Positions 8,217 to 20,600 of a stretch of DNA of 64,000 nt are shown here, one piece after another (position 1 is the stretch's first letter; each line of letters begins with the position of its first letter). The notes below the pieces were generated by a model, which made no database searches, was not told the origin of the DNA, and worked only from the letters and a program-made list of their open reading frames with translations. The DNA comes from Sphaerolaimus hirsutus. Its lineage: Eukaryota; Nematoda; Chromadorea; Monhysterida; Sphaerolaimidae. Location of the stretch: assembly GCA_964036195.1 (NCBI GenBank), contig OZ038460.1:18665504-18729503 (forward strand). Reading direction: 5' to 3'. The position numbers and the translations under genes were made by a program.

Positions 8217-11200
8217 ATGTCCGAACGCGACCTATTGGAGGGCACTATAGGGCAGCGATTTTCGTCACAGTGTCTTGGTGCCGGCGGCAGCCGTTTGGCA
8301 CTCTGGTGCCCCTCAGAAGATGTTAAATGGACCTTCAAACAGTTGCACGTAATTTTGGGGGGATGGGGTGGAGTTTTTGGCTTTTGGCCAATTTTGGGAA
8401 AGTTTATTAGCTGTGTTTTTATTTTTCTGTTGAAAGGCTGAGCCTTCCTTCTGGTATACTTGGTGCCACAAGTTGACACCGGGTTTCAATGTCAATTCAA
8501 ATTCAGTTGACTGGAGCACAGATCCGTCAACTAACCACTGGACTGACATTGACGCCAGTTGAAACCATGTGTCAACTAGAATGTGTAGCACGAACAGAAC
8601 TAAGATTGGATCTTGTGGCGGGCAATAAACTTTTCAGTGAGTCGAGCAGCCCAAAAAACGGGTCGTGTTCGTGATGTGATATTCTATCTAAAAATAGGTA
8701 GGTATTCTTAACCGTTTTTCGACATTGAGAGAATTCCGTGTACCTACCTATATTTGTTTGAAAATGCGTGAAAATGGAAGATTTGCCGCACGGGCAAACA
8801 ACCACGTGAACAAATGGATTAACTCCACTCGACCGCCAACACTTTTGCACTTGCAAATCGTTTTGCACAGGCACCTCAAACCCACTGAAATACATCACCC
8901 CCCCCCCCCCCAGCACGAAGTGGAGCGTCTCTCAGCGGGCCTGTTATCTCTCGGCTTGGCAACTGGCCAATCGCTCGTGCTGTGGGCTGGCAACCTGCCG
9001 CAGACGGTGGTCGCCACGCTCGCGTGCGCCAAGCTCGGCATCGTGTTCACCACCGCCAATCCCGATGCGGTTTCGAGCGAGTTGTTCCGATTGCTGAGTA
9101 CTGTTGGTTGTTGCGTTTTTTTGGGGAGGAGGGGGGTTTTGGGGGGGGGGGGGTAAAATGGGATTTAGTTTGTGGCAAGTAACGATGGCAAAGAATTCGA
9201 AAACGTTTTCGAACTTTTTTCAGTATATTTAGTCGGAAATGCTTATAATATGCAGAAACAAAATCCAAAACATCAATTTCATAGGGATCTATTCGCAGCG
9301 GCGGAACAAAAATTGTGAAAATGTTGCTGCTGTATAATAACAGCTTGAAGGGTCCAAAATAAATATAATGTTGGATTCAAAATTCAGTGGTAAATTCGAG
9401 AATACGATTGTTACCGTAACAGTTTACAGGGTGCGGGACTGCCCACTGGCGCCAACAGCTCCACTTTGTTCCTTTTTTCCACGGCTCCACCCCTTTAACC
9501 CTCAAATTAACCCCCCCCCCCCAGCCCCTATGCAACTACTCGGGCATAGTGTGCATCCCGAGCGACGGCGACGCGGCGTCCATGTACTCGGCGCTGTGCC
9601 AATTCTGGCCCGGCCTGCAGTCGAACGGCGCCAAGCCCGACACAGGGCAGTTGCAGGGCAGCGGCGCTTGCGAGACCTTGCCTAAGATGAGGCATGTTAT
9701 TGTGCACGATAAGCAGAGGAAATACCCGTTGGTTCGGGGTGGGTGGGGTTGTTTGGATATTGACATTTTGACACCTGACATTACTTTTTATTTTCTGATC
9801 CATTTGATCCATTCGATGGACCGTTGAACGACATGAAGTTGTCCATTTGCACCACCTGCCATATTTTTTGCTGAAAATCTATATTTGACGCAGCCGTTTT
9901 TTAATTTTTTTTCCTAATTTATGTATGTAACCATGGCTAACCTTGAAACCGTTGTCTCAAATTCCCAATAATAACCAAATCGAATCGATCGAGGGTATAA
10001 ACAATCAAATCAAATCAAATCCAACCCGATCGAGGGTATCTGCCCGACAAAAATCTGTCGGGCTGTCGGGCAATTTTAATTTTACCCGCAGCGGCACGCA
10101 AAGTCTGTGCGAAGTGGCTCGTCTGGGCGGTCGGGCACAGTTGGATCAAGTCGAGAAGATTGGCAAGGAACTTCAATCGGACTTGTGCGCCACCATTCAA
10201 TTCACTATGGTTTGTTCGGTGGTTATTTTCAAACACTAGTTGAGAATTTAGGTAGTGCTGGAAGAGCGCCATGGAAATGGCGCCGGCGCCAACTGGTGGC
10301 GAAGTAACCGGAAGATAAATGGCGCCAGTAACAAATATCGCAATGGCACCACAGTGCGCTGCCCAAGAAACTGCAAAATCCAAAATTCCTAGTTTCTTGT
10401 TTTATATGAAAATGTCAAGTAAACACATTTGAGTGAACACTGTAGGTAGAGTGTCAAATAGTCCTCAAAAACTTAACCGGGAATTCGAAACTCGACAAAA
10501 ACTCATCACTTTGCGAGTTGCAGTTTTGTCGCCGGCGCCAGGGCCTTATTCCAATACACAGCCATCAAAATCTACCCAATTTTCAGGGAACCACGGGGGA
10601 GCCCAAGGGCATAATGCTGTCCCACTGGCAGTTGCTAAATGCGTCGTACCTGGCCGCCCGCGCCCTGCAATTGGATGAACCCGTTAGTGCATCCTGGTGT
10701 CAGACCCAATTTGAAGTCTAGAACCGTCGGGACCGTTTCTCGTTTACTTTTTCCATCAAGGCCTTTTGATTGAGAGTCAAGAAGAGCGAAGCTTCCGAGA
10801 GAGAAATTGTCAAATTCAAAAACAAATACCGTATTACCTCTAAAAGGAAACATGCTCCAAAAAGAATGCCCTTTATGAGGTGCCATTTTCGCTGTTTTGA
10901 ACGCGATGAAATAAATAATAGGGATCCCTCGAATAACAAATCAGCAAAATCTCCTATTAGAAGGAAGTTCGGTATACTTCAGTGACTTTACACCTACACG
11001 CGTGGTCCATGCTGGAAGCGTGCCAACAATAAAAATGCACGCGTTTTTTATAAATAAGGTTTAAAAAAATTATTGCTGTGATAACAATATAGGTTAACGT
11101 ATTCACAACGATGATTTTTTTAAACTTTTTACAAAAATCACATGCTGTATCATCATTGGCACGCTTCCAACATGGGACATAAATCACCTAAATACCCCAC

Positions 11201-14200
11201 TCCATTACCCCCCTCCCCCGCAGTCCGCTCGTCTGTGCTGCCCTATGCCGCTGTACCGGGGGCCAGTGTGCGCACTGTCTATCGTGGGGCTGGCGTCGGC
11301 GGGACACAGTTTGGTGTTACCCCCGAGCAGACCCACCCCCCACGTGCTCTTCGACTTGATTAGGGATACTGAGTGGGTTTATGGGGGGGGGGGTAGGGGG
11401 TATACTCGGGGGACTTTATGCCGTACATTTTTCGCGAGGAAACACTCCATCGGTGTGAATCGTCATTTTTTTAGTCGCTGTCCAACTCGTTCTGGTGTGA
11501 AAAACAAAAGCGAAAATCTGCGTACCTAGTGAAATGTTCGGCTGCGCTCGAACTCGTTCTGATGGAAAGTACGAAATTTTTCCTGAATGTCAAGGTCGTA
11601 TAAGAAACGTTTAGCAGAACAGTGTAAAAGAATGCGATAAGTTCCGCTGAAGATAATCAGAATATTTCTGGCTCCAGAAACGCGACATATTTACTTCAAA
11701 ATAGTATGGTCGGATGGCATACAAACGAATCCATTCTTTTCTTAATTTTTTTGTGAAAGATGAGTCCTTAAACTTTTCAGTTTGACATAGATATTTGATT
11801 TTGAAAAAACCCGTACATAAATATTATCTATTGGTAGAGTATCATGTCTGCCGAGTATAAGTGAAGTGAGAAGTAGAAAGGTAGAAAACCAAATGGCAAG
11901 TGACTTTCATTGCTCAACGTTAAATGTTTATTTTTTAAACAAGTTTTTACTTTTCATTTTGTTTCTACCTTGTTTCCTCGAAATACCCCCTGGGGGTTTA
12001 TTATTTCGCCAGAAATTTTTGAGGGGGTAATTCGAGACGGAGTATTTATTTCGCCAGATTTTTTCAAATTTTTGCTTCGATCCCAGATGCACGTGTCTCC
12101 TTCTAAACCCGGTGGCGCTGCAGCTCATGCTGGGTATGGTGCCGCCCGACGACAACAGGTTGGCCAGTCTGAAAAGGATCTGCGCTCCGGGCGACAGAGT
12201 GTCGCCGCAGCTGCTGCACGCGCTCGTCAAACACGGATGTCACGCAGATTTTGTGGTTTGTGAGCGGGATTTTGGTTGACAGTTTGGCTCAGAGCCAGTC
12301 CCAGACCCTGTAAAATGCCCTTTTAAATATCAAATGTTATGCAAAGTCTCAAAAGTCACGTAAAATGCTCTGCAAAATGGAAGTTTGCAAAGTTCCAGAG
12401 AATTTTACATGCGTTTTGATACTTTGCATGACATGTGACATATCACAGGACATTTTACTAGTGATGTTAAAGGCACCGGGAAAAATGGCACCGCACCGCA
12501 CCGGCACCTTTGCCAATGCTTGAAAAGGGCACCTGGCACCCTGGGGCACCGGCCAGAAAATGGCACCGCACCGCACCGGCACCGGTGCCTTTTGGAAAAA
12601 ATGGCACCGGCACCGAAGGGCACCAGCGGGTTGCCGGTGCTAGCACCGAAAGGCACCGCACCGGGCTGGAATTTCTGAAGTAAATATCGGGCAGTTTCTC
12701 AGCGGTCTCACCTTTGGAAGTGCATATTTCCATGAATTTTCAACCGATTTTGATGGTTAAGCACTTAAAATGATCAGAATGATGTGGCAATCACTTTTAT
12801 GAAGCAATTACAATGATTACAAATGAAAGATAAAATATTTAATTGACTACAATGTCCATAGCCACTATTGTCTACTGATTGTAGTCGTTGCTGTACAGAG
12901 AATGGAACTATCTCTGTCTTAAATTGACAACAACTTCTGAACAGAAAAGTAAGATAAATATAAAATATAAAAATGATTTAAAATTCAACAAAATTTTAGA
13001 TACGCTCATCAGATCACGTATCGGGTATAATGGATTTCACAGTAGGTATATTTATTTGATGGGAGGTTTACAAAATAGGCAAAACGGTTGGGTAAATATA
13101 TCGCTGTTTTTTTGAAATATGAGTAAGCACATACTAGGGACAAAATTGCACAGCACATGAAGCCTTGGCCGGTGCCTTTCCCGGTGCCTTTTACTTTGGC
13201 CCTGGTGCTAGCACCTTTGGCACCGGCAAAAAAATGGCACCGCACCGCACCGGCACCGGTGCTATTCTAAAAAAAATGGCACTGGCACCGGCATAGCACC
13301 CCTGAAGATTGCAATGGCACCGCACCAGCACCGGTGCTGGTGCCCTTCGGTGCCCAGCACCGGGGCACCGGTGCCCCGGTGCCTTTACATCACTACATTT
13401 TACAGGGCATAAGACTGCCCCTTGGAGCCGATTCCTCTGCCAGGGTCAAGCGACCAGAAAGGTGGTGAGAAGAGTTCTGAATCTTTTACTCAAATGTCAA
13501 TAGCGAACCCTGCAATGTGCCAGCCCAGTCGAAAATCTTCCGCCTAAAATGTGTCACTAAATCCACTCAAAAAGTCCATCCCGTTCACCTTCACTCAGAC
13601 GGGCATCATGATCACCGAGCTGGGCTGCATGCCGGTCATCTCAGATCCCATGCGAAATCCATCGGGTACCACTCCCAGACCCTGCGAAATGCCCTGTGAA
13701 ATGTAAAATGTCATTCAGAGTGTGAAAAGTCGTGTGAAAGGGCCTCTAAATGGAAAATGTCATACAAAATGTCTAAGTCAAGAAAAATGTTCTGGAAAAT
13801 GGCGAACTGTTTGCCATGTTCCAGGGAATTTTACATGACATTTGACATTTTCCATAAGTTTAGATACTTGCATGGCATTTTACACTTTACAGTGCATTTT
13901 ATAGTGTCTGGGAGTGCCCCCAGATCTAACGTCTCAAAGCTGCGGTAGGGCAGACGGGCATTTTGCCCTACAATTGCTCAGTCCGCAGGGCAGACCCGTC
14001 AAGTCGGGCGAGGTGGGCGAGCTGTGTTTCCGCCCCATTGGAGGATCAGAATTCATGGGATTTGTCGGCTGGGCGGCTGAATTGAAGGCCAATTTTTATC
14101 ACGAAGGCTGGCTGCATACTAGGTTGGTTTGCGCTTGGGATGGGATTTGATTCCGATGTTTTCGCAGCGGAATGTGAAATAAAATGTACCTAATTGTCGT

Positions 14201-16038
14201 TTCAAGTTAGGGGGTAATACTGCACTGTGAGTCGGATCAATTTTTTTACTGTATTTCCTCGAATGACCTCCCGGGGGGTTTATTTATCCAGAGTGGAAAT
14301 TTTGAGGGGGACTTAAACGAGGGATTTCGAGGAAATACGGTAATTGCGTTTCAGGCGACATCTTTGAAATTTTTGATTTTTAGTCTCAAAATCCTGAGTT
14401 TGAAACAGCATCCCTCAAATGTTCCCAGCGTAACAATCACCCCCCGGGGGTATCTCGATCAAACACAATAACCCCCCCCCCCCAGCGACATGGGCACCCA
14501 ATCCGCGTGCGGCGCGGTCACCCTGCTCGGCCACAAGCAGGACATCATCGTGGCCAAGTCCAACGAGCACGTGTACCCCTGGCCCGTCGAGGCCGCCCTG
14601 AAGACCCATGCGGATGTGGCCGCCGCGCACGTGGTCGCAGTGCCCGCGGGGGATCACGCTCAGGTGGGGGGGGGTGCGCACTGTAGGGAGTATACTGTGA
14701 AAATTTGGGACACTAGTAGATTTGTTTTGAAGACATTTGAGTTGACTGGAATGAGGAGCCTGTCAACTACTGTTCATAGGTAGTTGTTAAAGCGTATTTA
14801 TGTATACACAAACATTACGTAAATTTATTCGAGTACTCAGTAAATATGTTTACATTTCCTCCAAAAGGATACCTGCATACTCGGCGAACCGCAAAGTATG
14901 CGCAGAATCCTACCATAATTTAATTATGAGTAAAATTCCGTCGATATTTTCGAAATATGAGTCGAGTTAAATTCTAATTAATTCTAATTCTAATTAATAA
15001 TTCTATAGTATGAACTAAATATTATGATGTTTTCATTTAAATTTTTGGTTCATTATTCAGATGGGTTACGGTAGCTTCCATACAAAGTGTGATATCTGCC
15101 TAGTATACTCACTTTTACGCGTACTTTTTGGTACACGGGCCATTCCCACCGTCTTTCAAGTGCAATGTCAATTTTGCAGGTGGGCGGATGCATTTTGTTG
15201 CACAAGCACGTGGGCAGCAAATTGCGTACCGACCACGAAAATGTCCGGAGGGAACTGAGCGATCTCTGCCAGCAACATGGCGTTGGTTTTTTCTTTTTTC
15301 TAATTTCACAAAAACAAAAAAAATATTTTAATAAATTGATGAGTGACGAATATTTTTTTCTGAAAGGTTTTTCTCGCTTTTTTTATGGAGCATTGATTTT
15401 ACAAACGATGACGTCATGATGGAATGTTTTCTTCAGAAAAATGCATACCCTAAATCCTCGAATAAGTCATATCTTTTGTCAGAAGTTTTTGAGGGGGGTT
15501 ATTCGAGGGGGGGAGTTATTTTTTTCCTCAGAAAACTTGGATTTAATTCAAGTAGTGTAGTGTGTCAACTTCAAATTGTACAGTGCAGCCTGTCAAGTAT
15601 TGTATTGTAGGTATGTAACTGTTCAACAACAACAAAAATACATGTATGCATTGCATACACATCATGTATCTGCCGTCGCTGCTGTAGGCCGATATTCTTT
15701 TGTATATTTATGTACTGTATCCTTTTCATCGAGAGGGGGGCGTTATTCAAGAGGGGAAGTTATTCGGGGGCGGATTTTTTTCCCTCACCTCGCCAACAGG
15801 GGGGGGAGTTATTCAAGGGGGGTTAATCCTGGGGGGTCCTATTCAAGGATTTGCGGTAGATTGGGGTCCGTGGTGCTTTTCATACTTTGCTTTTTCTTCG
15901 CAGGTTCACATTCCCGAATATTTCGTATTTCTGGATGAATTGCCGCGAACTGCTGCGCGGCGCGTGCAAAAGTTTCGTTTGCGACAACAAGTGATTCAGC
16001 TGGTTCGCAAACAGTACCCCAATGCGGCTATCAAGTGA
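8217..16038 (+). CDS. ACSF2: ACSF2-like medium-chain acyl-CoA synthetase (12 exons, 586 aa)
   Basis: Exons: 8217-8348, 8914-9102, 9525-9727, 10092-10209, 10587-10682, 11224-11372, 12087-12255, 13575-13665, 13924-14122, 14486-14663, 15180-15281, 15904-16038. All joins keep one frame. The order of motifs follows mammalian ACSF2, an ANL-superfamily ligase that forms acyl-AMP and then acyl-CoA: P-loop FTM-GTTGEPKG (212-222), WLHTSD (445-450), GHKQD (464-468), and the C-terminal block ending IQLVRKQYPNAAIK. Several catalytic positions differ from the family: YGxTE reads FTFTQ (356-360), the hinge GR is GH (464-465), the GG after it is absent, and the A10 lysine of TxxGK is Arg562. No mitochondrial leader precedes the first Met, so an upstream exon may exist. 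The acceptor of exon 8 (CAAAAAG) is poor. Whether the protein is still an enzyme is uncertain. Confidence 0.9.
12296..13417. mobile_element. CCCAGACCCTG-type MITE, split by a hAT-like insertion
   Basis: Starts CAGTCCCAGACCCTGTAAAA and ends with a degenerate inverse (TTTTACAGGGCATAAGACTG). Between the ends are TGTCAAAAGTCA and GTAAAATGC-like modules in both orientations. The element lies in synthetase intron 7 and was later interrupted by the element at 12459-13395. Other copies are spread over the whole window. Confidence 0.7.
12459..13395. mobile_element. hAT-like non-autonomous element with GGCACC modules (937 bp)
   Basis: Ends TAGTGATGTTAAAGGCACCG and CGGTGCCTTTACATCACTA are inverted repeats. 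They are flanked by a perfect 8-bp duplication CATTTTAC (12451-12458 and 13396-13403), which is diagnostic of hAT-type insertion. Both subterminal ~130-200 bp are saturated with GGCACCG/CGGTGCC units, while the centre is AT-rich and unique. No transposase is encoded. Confidence 0.88.
13670..13916. mobile_element. CCCAGACCCTG-type MITE filling synthetase intron 8
   Basis: Starts CACTCCCAGACCCTG and ends GTGTCTGGGAGTG. Intron 8 spans 13666-13923, so only GTAC on the left and CCCCCAG on the right are not element. The exons on both sides join in frame (G plus AT gives Asp). No clear target duplication was found at the ends. Confidence 0.8.
14247..14342. mobile_element. Short CCGTA-type MITE in synthetase intron 9
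   Basis: Ends TACTGTATTTCCTCGAA and TTTCGAGGAAATACGGTA enclose only GGGGG modules and a short spacer (96 bp). It is the minimal form of the family, lacking the unique central block. Confidence 0.75.
14877..15108. mobile_element. TATACTCGGCG-type MITE in synthetase intron 10
   Basis: Left end CATACTCGGCGAACCGCAAA and right end TGATATCTGCCTAGTATAC match, with mismatches, the better copy at 61013-61226. AT-rich centre with an ATAATTTAATTATGA-like palindrome. Confidence 0.55.
15446..15856. mobile_element. CCGTA-type MITE, type B, in synthetase intron 11
   Basis: Degenerate ends (TACCCTAAATCCTCGAATAA; ATTCAAGGATTTGCGGTA) enclose several copies of the module GGGGGGAGTTATTCGAG, characteristic of type B copies such as 19747-20197. 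Confidence 0.6.
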
Positions 16039-17607
16039 TGCTTGGAAGGAAGGAACTGAATTTACCCGACTGCATTTGTCGGGCAGCCCGATTCGTTGGG
16101 TAGGAAATTTATGCTGCCCTGATTTCTACTATTGCTCCCGAGCAGGGGACACTCCCAGTCCCTGTAAAGGACCCTGTAAAGTGTAAAAGACTGTGTAAAA
16201 TGTCATGTGTCAAGTAAAAAACCCTGTAAAGTGTCAAATGTCAAGTAAAAGATCCTGTAAAGTGTCATATGTATCCAAATCTGATTGTATTTTATCCCAA
16301 TGGTTTTTGTATCCAAATCTTACTTATGCACATAAGATTTGTATAGAAAAACATAAGATTTGAATATGATACAATTAGATTTGGATACACGTGACATGTT
16401 ACAGGGTCTATTACATGACATTTGACACTTACAGTTTCTTTTACATGACACATGAGATTTTACAGGTTCATTTACAGGGTCTGGGACTAGCGCCAGGTTG
16501 GAGTATGCCCCCAGTATTTTACGAGTCGGGTTGCCCGAAAAAGTTTTCTGTTGATTGAACGATTGGGAATTGTATGAAATTTGCATGCTTTTTGCAATGT
16601 CGTGATATTTTTATTCTAGTCGCTAATTATCTCACTGTTTGCTGCAATAATGTTTCATTGGATCTACACACATTACTAGTTTACTACAGAAATTTCTAAA
16701 TTTTTTGAAAACTCACTAAACAGCTTTGAACGCATTTGAGTTTACAGGCTTCAGGTAAACATGAGGTTACTTCCGTTGACGGAGATGAAAAATAACTCAT
16801 CCCGGTTAGCATTGAAAAAATCGTCAATTTTCAGAAAATATAATTAAATATAATCTCAGGAAATCTCCTAAGAAAAAAATATAATTAAATATCTCTCAAA
16901 AAGCCTGGAAAAAATATAAATAAATATAAATATCAGAATTTGAGAGATTTTCTGATATTTTTAAAAATCTCAGAAAATCTCTCAAAAAGAAAATATAATT
17001 AAATCTCTCTAGAAAATTGTGAAAAAATATAAATCTCAGAAAATGTTATATTTTCTGAGATTTTCTGAGATTTTTTAAATATAAATCTCCCAGAGATTTT
17101 TTCAATGCTAATCCCGGTCAACTCAAATGCGTTTTAGGCTGATGAATGAATATTGCAAATTGGTTTTTGAAATTTCGTAGAAAACTAGTTTATGTAGGCA
17201 CATTGGTTGCTTTTTATTTTTTATTGCACACTTGCCAATCGGACTGAAAATTTTGTTCAGAATTTTGAGCAATTTTGAAAACAACGTAAAATATTAAATC
17301 AATATAATAAATTATATATGAGATTCGTGTACATCTGAATTGAAAAATGAATTTAAAATAGAAAGTTGACATTTTCGTCATATTTACTTAAACAGATAGT
17401 AGACTAGAATTACATAGAAACAACTTATAACATAAAAAGTACGCGAAAAAAATTACCACATGTACGTTTACATATTTAGGTACTTACACAGAAAAGATTC
17501 CACATTGACATAAATACATAAAAAGTTATAAAAATGCACAAGGAGCACCACTTATACAACACCCCTCCCCTTCACTATACACATCCTATTGAAATCCCCA
17601 TGGTGTC
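16039..17607. other. Intergenic stretch between convergent genes, repeats only
   Basis: Holds a CCCAGACCCTG-type MITE (about 16150-16489), an inverted-repeat region (about 16640-17215) with an AT-rich element nested in it, and plain AT-rich sequence with no coding signal to 17607. Both flanking genes end into it. I could not pick a clear polyadenylation signal for either. Confidence 0.6.
16806..17111. mobile_element. AT-rich MITE with AAATCTC modules
   Basis: Ends TTAGCATTGAAAAAATC and GATTTTTTCAATGCTAA are inverted repeats flanked by TCCCGG on both sides (16800-16805, 17112-17117). The interior is made of variants of AAATCTCAGAAAATCTCTC on both strands. Related fragments lie at 34150-34305 and 48590-48735. 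It is nested in a larger inverted repeat (about 16640-17215). Confidence 0.7.
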
Positions 17608-20600
17608 TCAAAAATAGCGCCAATTTTTCCGTTCCATTTTCATCCGCAAGAATGCGCTCTGGGTCATATCGTCGATGGGCGGAGCTTCCTCAGCCAATTT
17701 CGGATTTTTCAGCAGTATTTTCGCGTGCAATTTCGGCGGGTGATCGTGGCCGGTTTTGCGGGAAAATTTCGTGTGCGGCAGTTCGTTCACGTCGGCCCCG
17801 TCCATTACGAGGGGAAGGAATCTGTTTTGGGGGTATATTTATGTTTATTTGAAATGATTTATTTTATCGAATATCGACCATTATTATCAGGCAGTTTACA
17901 GTGTATTTACATGACTTTACATTATATATTCTGAAGGGAATTTTACATTAATTTTGACACTTTGCGTCACATTTTACATGGCATTTTACATCGCATTTCA
18001 CATGATTTTTGGCACTTTCAATGATTTTTGACATCTTCCAGGGAATTTTACTTTACTTTTGACACATAGCATGACATTTAGCATTTTACAGGACATTCAT
18101 TCTACTTGACTTTTGAAACTTTACATGACATTTTCCAGGGCATTTTACATTACCTTTGACACTTGACATTTACACATTGTATGACACTTGACATTTACAA
18201 GCTCTGGGAGTCTCTAGCACCTGGATTTACCAGCTACCCACTCAAGGGGGAATTATTCGAGCAGGGTGGCTAACTTGTCAGTGTCGTTTCTGCTGGCCGC
18301 CGGCGGCAGTTGAATACAGGCTCTGTGAACCAATGAGAAACTGGCGGCAATATTTCTGTCCAGAATGTAGTTCAATTCGATGTCGTCGTCATCAGTGCCA
18401 AATGGACGCATCAAATCTTGCCCCACCTGGAATTTTGTATATTTGTGTAGCTGGTACTTGAATACCCCAGCTAGAGTGTGACCCAGTTAAGTCGAAATTC
18501 GACTCCAAAATTGGTAGTTTACCTAAAATAAATACCACGTGAAGCATGATAGTGTAATTCTGACGCAACAATATTCCCACGCTTGTATTTAATTCCATCA
18601 GTAACTACAGAAAAACTGAAAAATTACTTCACACTGAACGAATTGGAAAATTGGCTGTAAATTGTGTAGTGTAAAAATATTATATTTGTATTTATGTCCA
18701 TTCAAGTTTAAAGCAAAGTCAGAAATATAATCGCGGATTTCTCATACCCACCTTGAACCAGCCGACGTAAAACAGGAACTGGCCCACGGTGAAAATGGGG
18801 AAATAAAAGTCGACTTCTGCGAATTTAATTCCCTTGGAGGGATCTAGAAATTGCCTGCCAATGACGCACAGAGCGAAATAGCCGTACGTCGCCAGAGCTG
18901 CCACCTGTCAAGTGTAAAAAAGTGGTAAGTGTAACAAAAACCTTTGCATGACATTAGACATTTTACATGGCTCTTTACAGGGTCTGGGAGTGGCACCCGG
19001 ACTGTCCCGGAGCCAAAAATACAAGCGCACACCTGCGTGTATACGAGCGGCACGCAAACCCAATCGTAGCAGAACAATTGTCTATATTTCGCTCTGTACC
19101 CCTTAATTTCGTTCAGGATGCCATTGTACACGGGCGGGGGCACTTTTCCGTCGGCCATTCGATTTTCCACCATTCTTTGAATCCAATGCAATGGAAGTTG
19201 CCAGCGAACGGAATCTACCTGTGGTTTTTTTTTTAAATTGTCGGGTTTTTAGAAAATGGAAGTTTTTAGAATTGGAAGTGATCAGTTTTGATGGAAATGA
19301 GCGTTTTTGAAAGGATTTCCAGTTGGGATTTTATCTAGTGCCGCCTCGCCCAATTGCATTATGCAAAATGAAGTGTGCAGAATAGGTGCTGTGCAAAAAG
19401 CACTTTCCGAACAAAACATCATGTTTCCCAAACATTACATTCACGAAACCTTCACTCTCAGCGCAAACTCATCCCTAAAAACCTAAGGTAGCCTACAAAA
19501 CCTTCACTCCACTCTAACAATCTTGCAAACTTCATTCTGCACACGCAAAAGCATTCAACAAACAACCCCCCCCCCACCTGTATAGCGTTGTACAGCTTGA
19601 ACTCGGCCTCGGTCATGAGGCCCGAGTGCAGCACGTGCTCCATGGTGGGGAAGCGGGCTCGCACCTTGACCGACACGTCGCGCCACGCCAACACCGACGC
19701 CAGGTTGATGTATCTGGGGGGGGGGGGTTAATAGAGTTGACGAAAATACCGTAAATCCTCGAATAAGTCCCCGGGGGAGTTATTTTTTCCTCAGAATTTT
19801 TTGAGGGGGGACTTATTCGAGGGGGGGAGTTATTCGAGGGGGGGAGTTATTTTTTCGTCGGAATTTTGAGTAAAAAGCATGATCAATATATCATCTGAAT
19901 GGGGTTAAGTTAGTTGCATAAAGGTCTAAGCCAGTATAGAAATCCCATTATTCATGGAATGAAATCAATGTTAGTGTGCATCAAATGCAAAATAATGCAT
20001 ACTTTTAATGAACGTATACATAAATACGTTTTTTTATACGTGGACTCCTTTCCCACCCATAAAATAGGGGGGAGTTATTCGAGGGGGGGAGTTATTTTTT
20101 CCTCAGCCTGCTTAGAGGGGGGAGTTATTCGAGGGGGGGAGTTTTTCGAGGGGGGGAGTTTTTCGAGGGGGGGGGACTTATTCGAGGATTTACGGTAGAA
20201 CGATGAAAATAGATTTGCGCACTCTCGCAAAAAAAATTAATTATTAAAAGTAGGTAGTGAACAAGCTCTGCTTAAATGACTAGGCGTCGATACCCTAGTG
20301 CCCGGGACCCTGTGCCAGTCCACATCTAAACCCATCACACATCTAGACCCATCACACACCTAAGCCCATCACACATCTATGGGGGTTTAGATGTGTGATG
20401 AGCTTAGATGTGTGATGGGTAAATTAGATGTGGGCCGGGTCTAGATGTGTGATGGGTTTGGATGTATAGGTAATAGGCTTCAGTTCACATTTGATCCAAA
20501 TTCCCCATAGAAAACCCACCTGGCGGCAGTGTGTCTCGAAGCCACCGCATCCGCATCGCTGCCGCGCCACACCGCGCACAGCAGACTCAGTAAATCATCC

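Noticed and set aside
11910-12263. 117-codon open frame on the plus strand
   Set aside because: The part over 12087-12255 is a shadow of synthetase exon 7, which is read in another frame and matches the ACSF2 family; the upstream part is MITE remnant.
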